64,000 bases of DNA from Chitinophagales bacterium. Its GTDB lineage: Bacteria > Bacteroidota > Bacteroidia > Chitinophagales > BACL12. Made by a program: the position numbers and the translations under genes. The notes beneath the pieces were generated by a model that was given only the letters and a program-made list of their open reading frames with translations, was not told the origin of the DNA and made no database searches. This document shows positions 7,627 through 15,849 of the stretch, one piece after another. The stretch spans positions 434,001-498,000 of the forward strand of contig JACJXO010000002.1 of NCBI GenBank assembly GCA_020636645.1, in the 5' to 3' direction. The number at the start of each line of letters is the position of its first letter. Position 1 is the first letter of the stretch.

Positions 7627-9132
7627 TCATTCCATTTTAATCAGGGATATCTTATCCAAAGTTCCATCCGGTTGCTGCAACACCAAGGAATAAAAACCCA
7701 CCGGCCACCAGCCTGTTGCATGTGCCTGCCCACCTGGATCCAGGTCAAACCGCTCCACTTCCTGCCCCATGGCATTGTACACCACTGCCTGACAGGTTGT
7801 TGGCAGCGGGTTGTCTATGTGCAAATGATCCTGCACCGGGTTGGGGTAGCCTTTAAAAGGAGGGGATGTTACTTCTGCAACAGAGTTGGTTTCATTTAAC
7901 GTATCGCAAGGGCTACCCGCAAGTGCACCGAGGGCGTAGTTGGGCATGTTGGGTAGGCCCCCTAAGGTACGCATACCACCTGGCTCGGTAGCCAATTGCA
8001 GATAGTTCTCCTGAACATTGCATAAAAGACCTGTTAATTCAGGTTCAGTGATGGCATGTAAATACATATTGTGTGAGTACAAAGTATCAGTAGTATTTAA
8101 TAAAGTAAAGTACATATTATCCGTAATAGGCTCATACTTAATAGACCAAATACCATAGTTGTTATAGTCTTCCTCAAAAACAAGTGATTCGCTCTCTTTT
8201 ACAGCATAACTATCAGGTAAAAAGCCAAGATCATACTGAAGGATGCCTGAGTGCCTTTCTAATGAACCTTCAATAATATTATGATATACTACATATAATT
8301 TCTGACCACTTGCGCTTAGTGCTCCATACCATAAGCCAGTTACTGGCAGGTCATCAATAACCCCTATTTGTTCAATTTCTCCACTACACCTGTCAAACTC
8401 ATACACTTCAAATCCTGTTTTTTCAATGACTATCAGTCTTTCTCCGTCCTGACTAAAGAACATGTTTCCATAGTACCAACCTTCTTCCTCGACCCAGTCT
8501 GTTAGCTCTAGATAGTCAGGCCCTTCAAAACCAGATGGCGTGAGTAGCCACCTGAGAAACATGATAGGAGGATCAGCTGACCAGGATGTACGCATAAAAA
8601 TCCACCAGTCACGACCGTTGCCATGACGAACTGAGGTTAGTTTTGTGTCTAATGAAATCAAGGTATCTCCAATTAGCACATTTATTGCTGAATCTAGTAT
8701 TCCACCAGTTCCATCTCGTAATCTCCTATCTATCAAGGTGTAGCTAAGAGTAGTATCCAATGTAAACAAATAAAATAGTGTATCGAGGTTTATAGGGGCT
8801 GGCAGCAATAATACCCAATCCATAAACCCATTGCCTTGCCCGGGGTTCTCCGGGTCATATCCCCCCGCAAAAATAGGATCTTCATGAATAGGTTCATGTA
8901 ATGAGTTATATACAAAACCAGAATTAGAATAAAATAGTAAATTCCCTTCCTTATCAGAAATAGTACTCGACCCTTCTTCAGTAGATAATTGTGCCTGTGA
9001 TACAATGATGCTGTCTTCTGTAAATTTCAGCAACACAGAGTCTCCAAAAAACCAATTCGCACCTTCCAGTTGAGCCTTTGCACCAAATGTGCAGCATAGC
9101 AGCAATGCCCATGTAAGCAGTCCTTTCTTCAT
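7627..9132 (-). CDS. T9SS type A sorting domain protein, secreted, propeller-like (paralogue 1)
   Basis: 501 residues with signal peptide MKKGLLTWALLLCCTFGAKAQ. The body has repeated short motifs (SDKEGNLLFYSN, VRHGNGRDWWIFMR, FSQDGERLIVIEKTGFEVYEFDRCSGEIEQ, LSASGQKLYVVYHN) resembling blades of a beta-propeller. The C-terminus (GYPNPVQDHLHIDNPL to SLIKME) is a type A sorting domain used for export through the type IX system. No catalytic motif is visible. It is adjacent to a clear paralogue at 9212-10723, and their last ~90 codons are nearly identical. GC content falls well below the surrounding housekeeping genes. Confidence 0.85.
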   Translation of the reverse strand: MKKGLLTWALLLCCTFGAKAQLEGANWFFGDSVLLKFTEDSIIVSQAQLSTEEGSSTISDKEGNLLFYSNSGFVYNSLHEPIHEDPIFAGGYDPENPGQGNGFMDWVLLLPAPINLDTLFYLFTLDTTLSYTLIDRRLRDGTGGILDSAINVLIGDTLISLDTKLTSVRHGNGRDWWIFMRTSWSADPPIMFLRWLLTPSGFEGPDYLELTDWVEEEGWYYGNMFFSQDGERLIVIEKTGFEVYEFDRCSGEIEQIGVIDDLPVTGLWYGALSASGQKLYVVYHNIIEGSLERHSGILQYDLGFLPDSYAVKESESLVFEEDYNNYGIWSIKYEPITDNMYFTLLNTTDTLYSHNMYLHAITEPELTGLLCNVQENYLQLATEPGGMRTLGGLPNMPNYALGALAGSPCDTLNETNSVAEVTSPPFKGYPNPVQDHLHIDNPLPTTCQAVVYNAMGQEVERFDLDPGGQAHATGWWPVGFYSLVLQQPDGTLDKISLIKME

Positions 9133-9211
9133 GCTGAATAATTATTGCTTGCTGAATGAAGTTTCTCCGACCTGTTTGCCTGTCTGATCCAAGACAACAA
9201 GTAGGTATCCA

Positions 9212-10723
9212 CTACTCCATTTTTATTAAAGACTGCTTCCATATATTACTATTTTCTTGTTGTACAATCAATTGGTAAATACCTGTTGGCCAGGAGGTGG
9301 TACTGACAGTTAGCCCACCGGGTTGCAATACAAAACCCTCCACTTCCTGCCCCATGGCATTGAACACCACTGCCTGACAGGTTGTTGGCAGCGGGTTGTC
9401 TATGTACAAATGATCCTGCACCGGGTTGGGGTAGGCTTTGAAGGGAGGGGATGTTACTTCTGCAACAGAGTTAGTTTCATTCAATGTATCACAGGGGCTG
9501 CCTTCCCATGCGCCAAGGGCGTAGTTAGGCATGTTGGGGAGGCCGGCTCTTGCAACAAATCCATTCAGGTAAAGTACGTTCTCCTGAACATTACATAACT
9601 CACCTAGCAAATCGGGCTCCATAATTGCATGTAAATGCAAATTCTGCGAACCGGTAACTGTGTCATCTCCGGGTGCAATACCTCTTTTAATAATAGTAAA
9701 ATAAATCCTTCCCGAATTTCTTTCTAACAACATATCACTTATATCCCAACCATAATATGATTCAGGTTCCTCATATACAAGTTGTTTGCTCGCTTCCAAT
9801 TCTTCACATGTACTTGACCCACCAATGTTGAACTGCCAGATCTTACTAATGCCATTTACATCACCTGAATCATAACCTTCAGAAGAAACATAAAGATAAT
9901 GCCCGTTTTGACTAAATGCCACACTTTGCAAACCTTTGATACCTGGTAAAATCTGGATTTCACAATAGTGAATAATGACTCCTGTACACCTATCAAATTT
10001 ATATATCTTAACGTAATCTCCATTTTCCATCGCGAGTAAATCTCCCTGCTCTGAAACTGTCATCTGACCGAATTGGAAATAATATGAATCAAGAATAGAA
10101 TCTGTGTAATAATATGAAGGATCGTTAAATCCACCCTCATTATAAAGCCTTACATTAAAAGGCTGCAGAGAATCAGAAACGGAATGAACTTTATTAATAA
10201 TCCACCAATCTCTTCCATTGCCATGCTTTACTACATTTAAACGATTTGTGTAATTAACTGTATCGTCATCTAATAATACATTGCATTCTTCTTCGGTGAT
10301 AAAAAAAGCGCTATCCCCATAGTTCAACTTTATATTACAATATCGTAAACGAGCCAATTCATTATCAAGGTACAAATAATAAAATTCTTCATTATTTTGT
10401 ATTGAAGGGCAAATTAATGAGGTGCCAATATTAGGCGCAGTATAGATCGGTACAATGTCATTAATTATATTTCCATAAACATCATAGAGATACCTATAGT
10501 TACTGTATAATTGGATTTCTCCAATACTATTGGATATTATATTGTAATTGTAACCGGGCCAGCCAATACTATCACTTATAGGCAAAGTGTTAACTTCTAT
10601 AGTATCTTCTAAAAAAATAATGTGTATTGAATCAGAAAAGAACCAATTGCTCATTTGGTTCTGTGCCTTTAGCTGTGCAGACAAAAAAATGCCCACCACT
10701 AGTATGATAAACTGTGACTTCAT
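9212..10723 (-). CDS. T9SS type A sorting domain protein, secreted, propeller-like (paralogue 2)
   Basis: 503 residues. Signal peptide MKSQFIILVVGIFLSAQLKAQ, then the same blade motifs as the neighbour (NSIGEIQLYSN, VKHGNGRDWWIINK, FDRCTGVIIHYCEI, FSQNGHYLYVSSEG). The same linker, SPCDTLNETNSVAEVTSPPF, leads into a type A sorting domain. The N-terminal two thirds differ strongly from paralogue 1 and are markedly AT-rich (about 9600-10720), whereas the final ~220 bp are roughly 90% identical, suggesting recombination or gene conversion of the sorting domain. It starts 11 bp after the T9SS fragment at 10735. Function unknown. Confidence 0.85.
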   Translation of the reverse strand: MKSQFIILVVGIFLSAQLKAQNQMSNWFFSDSIHIIFLEDTIEVNTLPISDSIGWPGYNYNIISNSIGEIQLYSNYRYLYDVYGNIINDIVPIYTAPNIGTSLICPSIQNNEEFYYLYLDNELARLRYCNIKLNYGDSAFFITEEECNVLLDDDTVNYTNRLNVVKHGNGRDWWIINKVHSVSDSLQPFNVRLYNEGGFNDPSYYYTDSILDSYYFQFGQMTVSEQGDLLAMENGDYVKIYKFDRCTGVIIHYCEIQILPGIKGLQSVAFSQNGHYLYVSSEGYDSGDVNGISKIWQFNIGGSSTCEELEASKQLVYEEPESYYGWDISDMLLERNSGRIYFTIIKRGIAPGDDTVTGSQNLHLHAIMEPDLLGELCNVQENVLYLNGFVARAGLPNMPNYALGAWEGSPCDTLNETNSVAEVTSPPFKAYPNPVQDHLYIDNPLPTTCQAVVFNAMGQEVEGFVLQPGGLTVSTTSWPTGIYQLIVQQENSNIWKQSLIKME

Positions 10724-10734
10724 TTATACTGCAA

Positions 10735-11172
10735 TTACAATTTAACAACTAGTGAGGTGTGCAGTTTTAAGCCGGCTCTGTTTATTTCTAGTAAATAGGT
10801 GCCGGCCTGGATGTCCTGCAGAATAATATTCAGTTGAGTGGTTTCGTCTCTAACAAATATGGTTTGCATTAATGTGCCTTCAAAAGTCCACATCCTTATC
10901 TCATCACCTGATAAAAGTTTACAGGATAGAACTATTTGTTCCTTTGCCGGATTGGGATATAATGAAAATGTTTCAGGGGGATTTCTTTGCATTTTATACT
11001 CATGTTCAATACCATCAAACTCTACCACCGTATCTAACATCGCTCTCGCTATGTGCACCGCTTCTCCTGCTATCAGGGTATGTTGTTCAGCAAGGGATCT
11101 GACTTCCGGTTCCAATTCTTCAGAAAGGGTGAAATGACCCGTGCCTTGATGTGTTGACATGGATACTAACAT
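10735..11172 (-). pseudogene. Orphan C-terminal fragment of a T9SS type A protein
   Basis: The frame encodes 145 residues ending in a type A sorting domain (FSLYPNPAKEQIVLSCKLLSGDEI to GLKLHTSLVVKL). It has no signal peptide, so it could not reach the periplasm or the type IX machinery by itself. The first ~60 residues (GHFTLSEELEPEVRSLAEQH, AVHIARAMLDTVVEF) look like the tail of a larger secreted protein. I read it as the remnant of a truncated gene. It lies 11 bp upstream of paralogue 2 and may supply that gene's leader. An undetected frameshift upstream is possible, but no matching upstream coding sequence is visible before 11351. Confidence 0.6.
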
Positions 11173-11306
11173 AATTTCGAATTTATTTCAATTTTACCTA
11201 AAAATAAATAGGGTAACAAGGCAAGATGGGCAATATGACAATCTTCTGCAATAATTCATATGTAGTTCATGTCTGATCCGATATCACCAACTTGCGTCAT
11301 CCATTC

Positions 11307-11335
11307 TTGTCTGCCAGCAGAACAGACTACTTTCG
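11307..11335 (+). promoter_or_regulatory. Promoter of the class IV aminotransferase gene
   Basis: TTG (11307-11309), 18 nt, then TACTTTCG (11328-11335), one mismatch to TAnnTTTG. The ATG follows at 11351, giving a leader of about ten nucleotides. Confidence 0.5.
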
Positions 11336-11350
11336 CATAAAAGCCGGTTC

Positions 11351-12253
11351 ATGCAGCAAACCTACAATCCCGCCAACGACAACATTCAGATCTGGGTAGG
11401 CGATCAGTTATGGCATCGCAACGAAGCCAAAGTATCTGTGTTTGATTCTGCCGTGCAGGGTGGAGATGCCGTGTGGGAAGGGATGCGGGTGTATAACGGG
11501 CGCATCTTCGCCTTTGATGACCATGTGGAACGCCTGCATGCTTCAGCCCATACATTGATGTTCAACGGTGTGCCTGACAAGTCATTCATTCGCATGGCGG
11601 TGATGGAAACACTGAAGGCCAATGGCATGCGGGATGGTGCCCATATTCGTATGACACTGACACGTGGCGAGAAGATCACCAGTGGTATGGACCCCAGGCT
11701 GAATCAGAGAGGCTGTACCCTCATCATATTAGCTGAATGGAAAGCACCGGTGTATGGCAGCGAGCCTATCACCCTGATCACCAGTTCTATCCGTCGCAAC
11801 AGTCCCATGATGCTGGACAGCAAGATCCACCACAACAACCTGCTCAATAATATCCTCGCCAAAATAGAAGCCAACCAGGCAGGAGCTGATGATGCACTCA
11901 TGCTAGACATCCACGGTTTTGTGGCAGAGACCAATGCATGCAATATCTTCCTGATCAAAAACGGGGTGTTGCGTACTCCTTATGCCCGTGCCTGCCTGCC
12001 CGGCATCACCCGAAAAAAAGTGCTGGCATTGTCGCCAGGCGCAGGCCTGCCTGCAGAAGAAGCTGACCTCAGTGTGTCTGAATTCTATAATGCAGATGAA
12101 GTATTTACCACCGGCACCATGGGTGAGCTGGTACCTGTATCTTCCATTGATGGAAGGGCCATCAGCAACAGGCATGCTAAAAAATGGTTACCAATCTTAC
12201 AGGAAGCCTATGCAGAGGCAACAGCCAGTCTGGGTGAAAAACTTGATTTCTGA
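11351..12253 (+). CDS. Class IV PLP-dependent aminotransferase (BCAT/D-amino acid aminotransferase fold)
   Basis: 300 residues with the fold-type IV signature. The presumed PLP lysine is Lys158 in MLDSKIHHNNLL. ADDALMLDIHGFVAETNACNIFLIKNG and LPGITRKKVLAL match the conserved cofactor loop region, and the EVFTTGTMGELVPV segment closes the domain. Substrate cannot be assigned: the residues following the lysine differ from the GGNY of branched-chain transaminases and from 4-amino-4-deoxychorismate lyases. It may work with the sulfotransferase-like protein at 6855, because the two families co-occur, and here they are codirectional but separated by the inserted T9SS block. An own promoter is visible upstream. 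Confidence 0.8.
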   Translation: MQQTYNPANDNIQIWVGDQLWHRNEAKVSVFDSAVQGGDAVWEGMRVYNGRIFAFDDHVERLHASAHTLMFNGVPDKSFIRMAVMETLKANGMRDGAHIRMTLTRGEKITSGMDPRLNQRGCTLIILAEWKAPVYGSEPITLITSSIRRNSPMMLDSKIHHNNLLNNILAKIEANQAGADDALMLDIHGFVAETNACNIFLIKNGVLRTPYARACLPGITRKKVLALSPGAGLPAEEADLSVSEFYNADEVFTTGTMGELVPVSSIDGRAISNRHAKKWLPILQEAYAEATASLGEKLDF

Positions 12254-12317
12254 ACAACAGAGGCCTGTTTATACAATTTATCAACGTCTGAAGGCCTGTT
12301 CTATCGTGCTGCGTTAT

Positions 12318-12349
12318 TTGCAAATACCCCACCCCCTCTCTTATCTTTG
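12318..12349 (+). promoter_or_regulatory. Promoter of acpP-fabF-rnc
   Basis: TTG (12318-12320), a 21-nt spacer and TATCTTTG (12342-12349) match the Bacteroidota TTG/TAnnTTTG consensus very well. The expected start site is about 20 nt before the acpP ATG at 12379. Confidence 0.75.
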
Positions 12350-12378
12350 CACTTTAATTAAAACCTAATCAATTAGTC

Positions 12379-12615
12379 ATGTCAGAAATTGCTGAAAAAG
12401 TAAAGAAGATCATCGTCGACAAACTGGGCGTTGATGAAAGCGAAGTGGTACCTGAAGCTTCCTTCACCAACGATCTGGGTGCTGACTCTCTGGACACTGT
12501 CGAGCTGATCATGGAGTTCGAGAAGGAGTTCAACATCTCCATTCCGGACGAACAGGCTGAAGGCATCACTACCGTAGGTGACGCTATCACCTACCTGGAA
12601 GAGAACGTGAAGTAA
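12379..12615 (+). CDS. acpP: Acyl carrier protein
   Basis: 78 residues, acidic, with the four-helix ACP pattern and the phosphopantetheine attachment site GADSLDTVELIMEFEKEF, where Ser37 takes the prosthetic group. It carries growing acyl chains in type II fatty-acid synthesis in the cytosol. It is followed after 21 bp by fabF and then rnc, the common ACP-KASII-RNase III order. A strong promoter precedes it. Confidence 0.97.
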   Translation: MSEIAEKVKKIIVDKLGVDESEVVPEASFTNDLGADSLDTVELIMEFEKEFNISIPDEQAEGITTVGDAITYLEENVK

Positions 12616-12636
12616 CCACCTACTACCTTTCTTTTT

Positions 12637-13887
12637 ATGAGTACCAAAAGAGTTGTCGTAACAGGGCTGGGTGCGTTGACGCCCCTGGGCAACTCTGTGC
12701 AGGAATACTGGGCCGGATTGGCAGCTGGTCGAAGCGGAGCTGATTTCATCACCCGTTTCGATGCTGAGAAGTTCAAGACCAGGTTCGCCTGCGAGGTTAA
12801 AAACTTCGATCCCACTTCGGTCATTGATAAGAAGGAGGTTCGTCGCATGGATCCTTATCTCCACTATGCCATGGCAGCGGTGGAAGAAGGGGTGCAGGAT
12901 GCAGGTCTGACCGCCGAAGGTATCGATCATGACAAAGTGGGTGTGATCTGGGCTTCCGGTATCGGAGGTCTCAAAACTTTTGAAGAGGAAGTATCCTCGT
13001 TCGCCCAGGGCGACGGTACCCCCCGCTTCAATCCTTTCTTCATTCCAAAGATGATCAGCGATATCGCTGCCGGAATGATCTCCATCCGCTACGGTTTCCG
13101 CGGCCCGAACTATGCCACGGTATCTGCCTGTGCTTCCAGTACCCATGCACTCATAGCTGCTTTTGATGCGATCCGTCTGGGTCGTGCCAAGGTTGTTGTG
13201 GCCGGTGGTTCTGAAGCTGCAGTGACCGCTTCCGGTGTGGGTGGATTCAACGCCATGAAGGCCCTGAGCGAGCGCAACGACGACCCGAAGACCGCTTCCC
13301 GTCCATTTGACGTGGACCGCGACGGTTTCGTGTTGGGCGAAGGTGCCGGCTGTGTCATTGTGGAAGACTACGAACACGCCGTTGCCCGCGGAGCGAAGAT
13401 CTACTGCGAACTGGCTGGTGGAGGCATGAGTGCCGACGCTTACCATATGACCGCTCCCCATCCGGATGGGATCGGTGCCACCCTGGTCATGCGTGATGCG
13501 CTTCGCGATGCAGGCATGCAAACCACTGACATCGACTACGTGAACGTGCATGGTACCTCCACACCGCTGGGTGATCCGCAGGAGATCAAAGCCATAGAAG
13601 CGGTATTTGGTGAGCACGCTTACAATATGAACATCAGCTCTACCAAATCCATGACCGGTCACCTGCTGGGTGCTGCCGGTGCCATCGAAGCCATTGCAGG
13701 TATCATGGCCATGCAACACAGCCTGGTACCTCCTACCATCAACCATTTCACGGATGATCCGGTGTTTGATACCCGCCTGAACCTGACCTTCAATACTGCA
13801 CAACCCAGAACCCTCAACGCCGTATTAAGCAATACCTTCGGATTCGGTGGACACAACGCCTCCGTCATCTTCCGCAAGATCTCGTAA
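12637..13887 (+). CDS. fabF: 3-oxoacyl-[acyl-carrier-protein] synthase II
   Basis: 416 residues, normal for FabF. The catalytic cysteine is Cys165 in VSACASSTHALIAAFDAIR. The two histidines are in NVHGTSTPLGDPQE and TKSMTGHLLGAAGAIEA, and the C-terminal glycine-rich FGFGGHNASVIF is present. It condenses malonyl-ACP with acyl-ACP in chain elongation. It lies between acpP and rnc with short spacers (21 and 9 bp), so a single transcript is likely. Confidence 0.97.
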   Translation: MSTKRVVVTGLGALTPLGNSVQEYWAGLAAGRSGADFITRFDAEKFKTRFACEVKNFDPTSVIDKKEVRRMDPYLHYAMAAVEEGVQDAGLTAEGIDHDKVGVIWASGIGGLKTFEEEVSSFAQGDGTPRFNPFFIPKMISDIAAGMISIRYGFRGPNYATVSACASSTHALIAAFDAIRLGRAKVVVAGGSEAAVTASGVGGFNAMKALSERNDDPKTASRPFDVDRDGFVLGEGAGCVIVEDYEHAVARGAKIYCELAGGGMSADAYHMTAPHPDGIGATLVMRDALRDAGMQTTDIDYVNVHGTSTPLGDPQEIKAIEAVFGEHAYNMNISSTKSMTGHLLGAAGAIEAIAGIMAMQHSLVPPTINHFTDDPVFDTRLNLTFNTAQPRTLNAVLSNTFGFGGHNASVIFRKIS

Positions 13888-13896
13888 AGCGGCGCC

Positions 13897-14619
13897 TTGA
13901 GTTTTTACCGAAAACTGTATAACCTCTACTTCTCCGACGAAAAAGGATTCGTCAGGCGCATCCGAAGTATCACAGGTTTTACTCCGGTAAATACTAGTCT
14001 CTACCACCTGGCTCTCCAGCACAGTTCGGTACACAACAGTGTACATATGAACAATGAACGCCTGGAATTGCTGGGCGACAGTGTCATTGACCTGGTCATC
14101 ACTGACCATCTTTTCAAGAAATATCCTTTCAAGACAGAGGGTTTTCTAACAGAAATGCGCTCCAAAGTAGTGAGCCGCGATCAGCTGAACCGGGTAGCAC
14201 TCAAACTGGGGCTGGAAGAACTTATCCGCGTGCGCAAAGGTGTGGGCGATCTGATGAACAGCTCGGTGCTGGGTAACGCCCTGGAAGCATTAACAGGTGC
14301 ACTGTACCTGGATCAGGGTTATCATCCTGCAGCCCATTTCTTCCGCCACCGCATCCTGGCGCAGCACTATAATGTGGAAGAGCTGGAGAACCTGGTCATC
14401 AACTTCAAGAGCAAGGTCATTGAGTGGGCTCAGAAGAACGGGCACGAGATCCGTTATGAACTGCTGGAAGAACACGAGGCCAAGGGCAAGAAGATCTACC
14501 AGATGGGTTTGATGGTGAACGGCGAACTCATTGCCAGCGATAGTGACTTCTCCAAGAAAAGAGCCGAACAAAAAGCCAGCGAGCATGCCTGCAAAAAGCT
14601 GGGTGTGGCGGTGGACTAG
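13897..14619 (+). CDS. rnc: Ribonuclease III
   Basis: 240 residues. The signature NERLELLGDSVIDLVI carries the metal-binding acidic residues of the RNase III domain, with a second set in LGNALEALTGALYLDQG. The C-terminal double-stranded RNA-binding domain ends DFSKKRAEQKASEHACKKLGV. It cuts double-stranded RNA, including rRNA precursors. The start appears to be TTG at 13897, 9 bp after fabF; no nearby ATG gives the conserved SFYRKLYNLYF N-terminus. Last gene of the acpP operon. Confidence 0.95.
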   Translation: MSFYRKLYNLYFSDEKGFVRRIRSITGFTPVNTSLYHLALQHSSVHNSVHMNNERLELLGDSVIDLVITDHLFKKYPFKTEGFLTEMRSKVVSRDQLNRVALKLGLEELIRVRKGVGDLMNSSVLGNALEALTGALYLDQGYHPAAHFFRHRILAQHYNVEELENLVINFKSKVIEWAQKNGHEIRYELLEEHEAKGKKIYQMGLMVNGELIASDSDFSKKRAEQKASEHACKKLGVAVD

Positions 14620-15004
14620 CGACGATAAGATTAAAACACAGATCGAACGGTTAGAATGGCGGGAAAACCCATTCAGCTTGTAGTATTTGAAACCCTTGTA
14701 AGTCAAAGCCTCCTGGGTGAACACCAAACTGATCAACACGGATCAGTACCAGGAATCCGAGAAGCTATTATCTGACGCTATTCGCTGAAGCTAGCGAGTC
14801 AGAACTCTTATTAATTCAAGCCTAAAACTTTTACTTGAACCAGCGTTTTCCCGCATTTAGCTTTCACGCCTTATCAGTGATATCAATAAAATCCCTGAAT
14901 GAAGCAAGCAAGCAGGCACTATTCAATAACTGAATCTGATAACCCCTCCAGATCTGAGTAATCCGTTTGATCCGTTACATCAGTGTTCCTCCTTACCTCC
15001 GTGA
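14620..15004. other. Intergenic stretch with degenerate inverted repeats, no gene
   Basis: The gap between convergent rnc and iscA holds no convincing gene. Two small inverted repeats are visible: ACTGATC/GATCAGT (14728-14747) and a CTGAC.CTA/TAG.GTCAG pair around 14773-14804. These could serve as 3' ends of the acpP-fabF-rnc transcript. Neither has a clear U tract. A block near 14940-15000 has degenerate GGATTAC/CGGATCAAACGG-like units on the minus strand. Confidence 0.5.
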
Positions 15005-15005
15005 T

Positions 15006-15039
15006 CAAAAATAAAGCCCCCGACTGTTACCAGACGGGG
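15006..15039 (-). terminator. Terminator of the iscS-iscU-iscA operon
   Basis: Minus-strand hairpin CCCCG-A/T-CTG paired with CAG-A/T-CGGGG (15018-15039; one internal mismatch, GTAA loop). It is followed by GCTTTATTTTT, a good U tract, and begins about 30 nt after the iscA stop. Confidence 0.8.
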
Positions 15040-15068
15040 ACTCGTTCAAGTATGAAAAGAATCTTCTG

Positions 15069-15395
15069 CTAAACTGCGAAACTTTCGCCACAACCGCAGG
15101 TCCGGGTGGCGTTGGGGTTCACAAAGTGAAAGCCCTTGCCGTTCAGACCGTCGCTGTAGTCCAGCGTGGTATCACACAAATATAAGAAACTCTTGAGGTC
15201 GGTTACCAGTTTAACGCCCCGGTCTTCAAAAACCTGGTCGTCGGGCTGGCCCTCGTTGTCAAAATCCATTTTATACGACAAGCCGCTGCAGCCTCCTCCC
15301 ACCACAGAAATGCGGATGAAATAGTCCTGGCCTATTTCCGCCTCCTGCTTGAGGGTGTCAACCTTTGATTTGGCTTCTTCGCTGATGAAGATCAT
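15069..15395 (-). CDS. iscA: HesB/IscA-type iron-sulfur cluster assembly protein
   Basis: 108 residues with the A-type carrier cysteines GGGCSGLSYKMDF and TCGCGESF at the C-terminus. These proteins hold and hand on Fe-S clusters or iron. The start codon overlaps the iscU stop (TAATG), so translation is probably coupled. Third gene of a compact iscS-iscU-iscA operon; hscA, hscB, fdx and iscR are not present in it. Confidence 0.94.
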   Translation of the reverse strand: MIFISEEAKSKVDTLKQEAEIGQDYFIRISVVGGGCSGLSYKMDFDNEGQPDDQVFEDRGVKLVTDLKSFLYLCDTTLDYSDGLNGKGFHFVNPNATRTCGCGESFAV

Positions 15396-15814
15396 TAGTG
15401 CACGATTTTTTCTTCCAGTTTCAGTTCGGGCAGCCCCTGCTTCTTGCGATAATCCTGGATGGCTGCCTTGATGGCGTCTTCAGCCAGTACGGAACAATGG
15501 ATCTTCACCGGCGGCAGGGCCAGTTCTTCCACGATATCCATGTTGTCGATCTGCAGCGCCTCGTCAATGGTCTTGTTCTTCAGCCATTCGGTGGCCAGAG
15601 AAGAAGAGGCGATGGCAGAACCGCAGCCGAAGGTCTTGAACTTGGCGTCGGTGATGGTATGCGTTTCCGGATCCACTTCGATCTGGAGTCGCATTACGTC
15701 GCCGCATTCAGGAGCGCCCACCAGACCGGTTCCAACGGTCTCTTTCTTGGCGTCCAGAGTACCCACATTCTGCGGGTTCTCATAGTGGTCGAGTACTTTC
15801 TGTGAGTATGCCAT
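15395..15814 (-). CDS. iscU: Fe-S cluster assembly scaffold IscU
   Basis: 139 residues. Three conserved cysteines are visible (APECGDVM, TFGCGSAIASSS, KIHCSVLAEDAI) with the Asp after the first one, as in IscU scaffolds. The usual LPPVK chaperone motif of IscU is present (LALPPVKIHC), which argues for IscU rather than SufU. It builds 2Fe-2S clusters from sulfur delivered by IscS, encoded 35 bp upstream. Confidence 0.95.
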   Translation of the reverse strand: MAYSQKVLDHYENPQNVGTLDAKKETVGTGLVGAPECGDVMRLQIEVDPETHTITDAKFKTFGCGSAIASSSLATEWLKNKTIDEALQIDNMDIVEELALPPVKIHCSVLAEDAIKAAIQDYRKKQGLPELKLEEKIVH

Positions 15815-15849
15815 GATATCTTATTTAACGGTTGTACTATTCAGTTGGT

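Noticed and set aside
12382..13803. 473-codon minus-strand frame antisense to acpP-fabF
   Set aside because: It spans two certain genes on the other strand; its Gly/His-rich composition is that of a shadow frame.
14620..15068. Decayed GxxExxY-type or other mobile gene in the rnc-iscA gap
   Set aside because: Degenerate GGATTAC-like units were seen but no protein motif or terminal inverted repeat, so a mobile origin cannot be supported.
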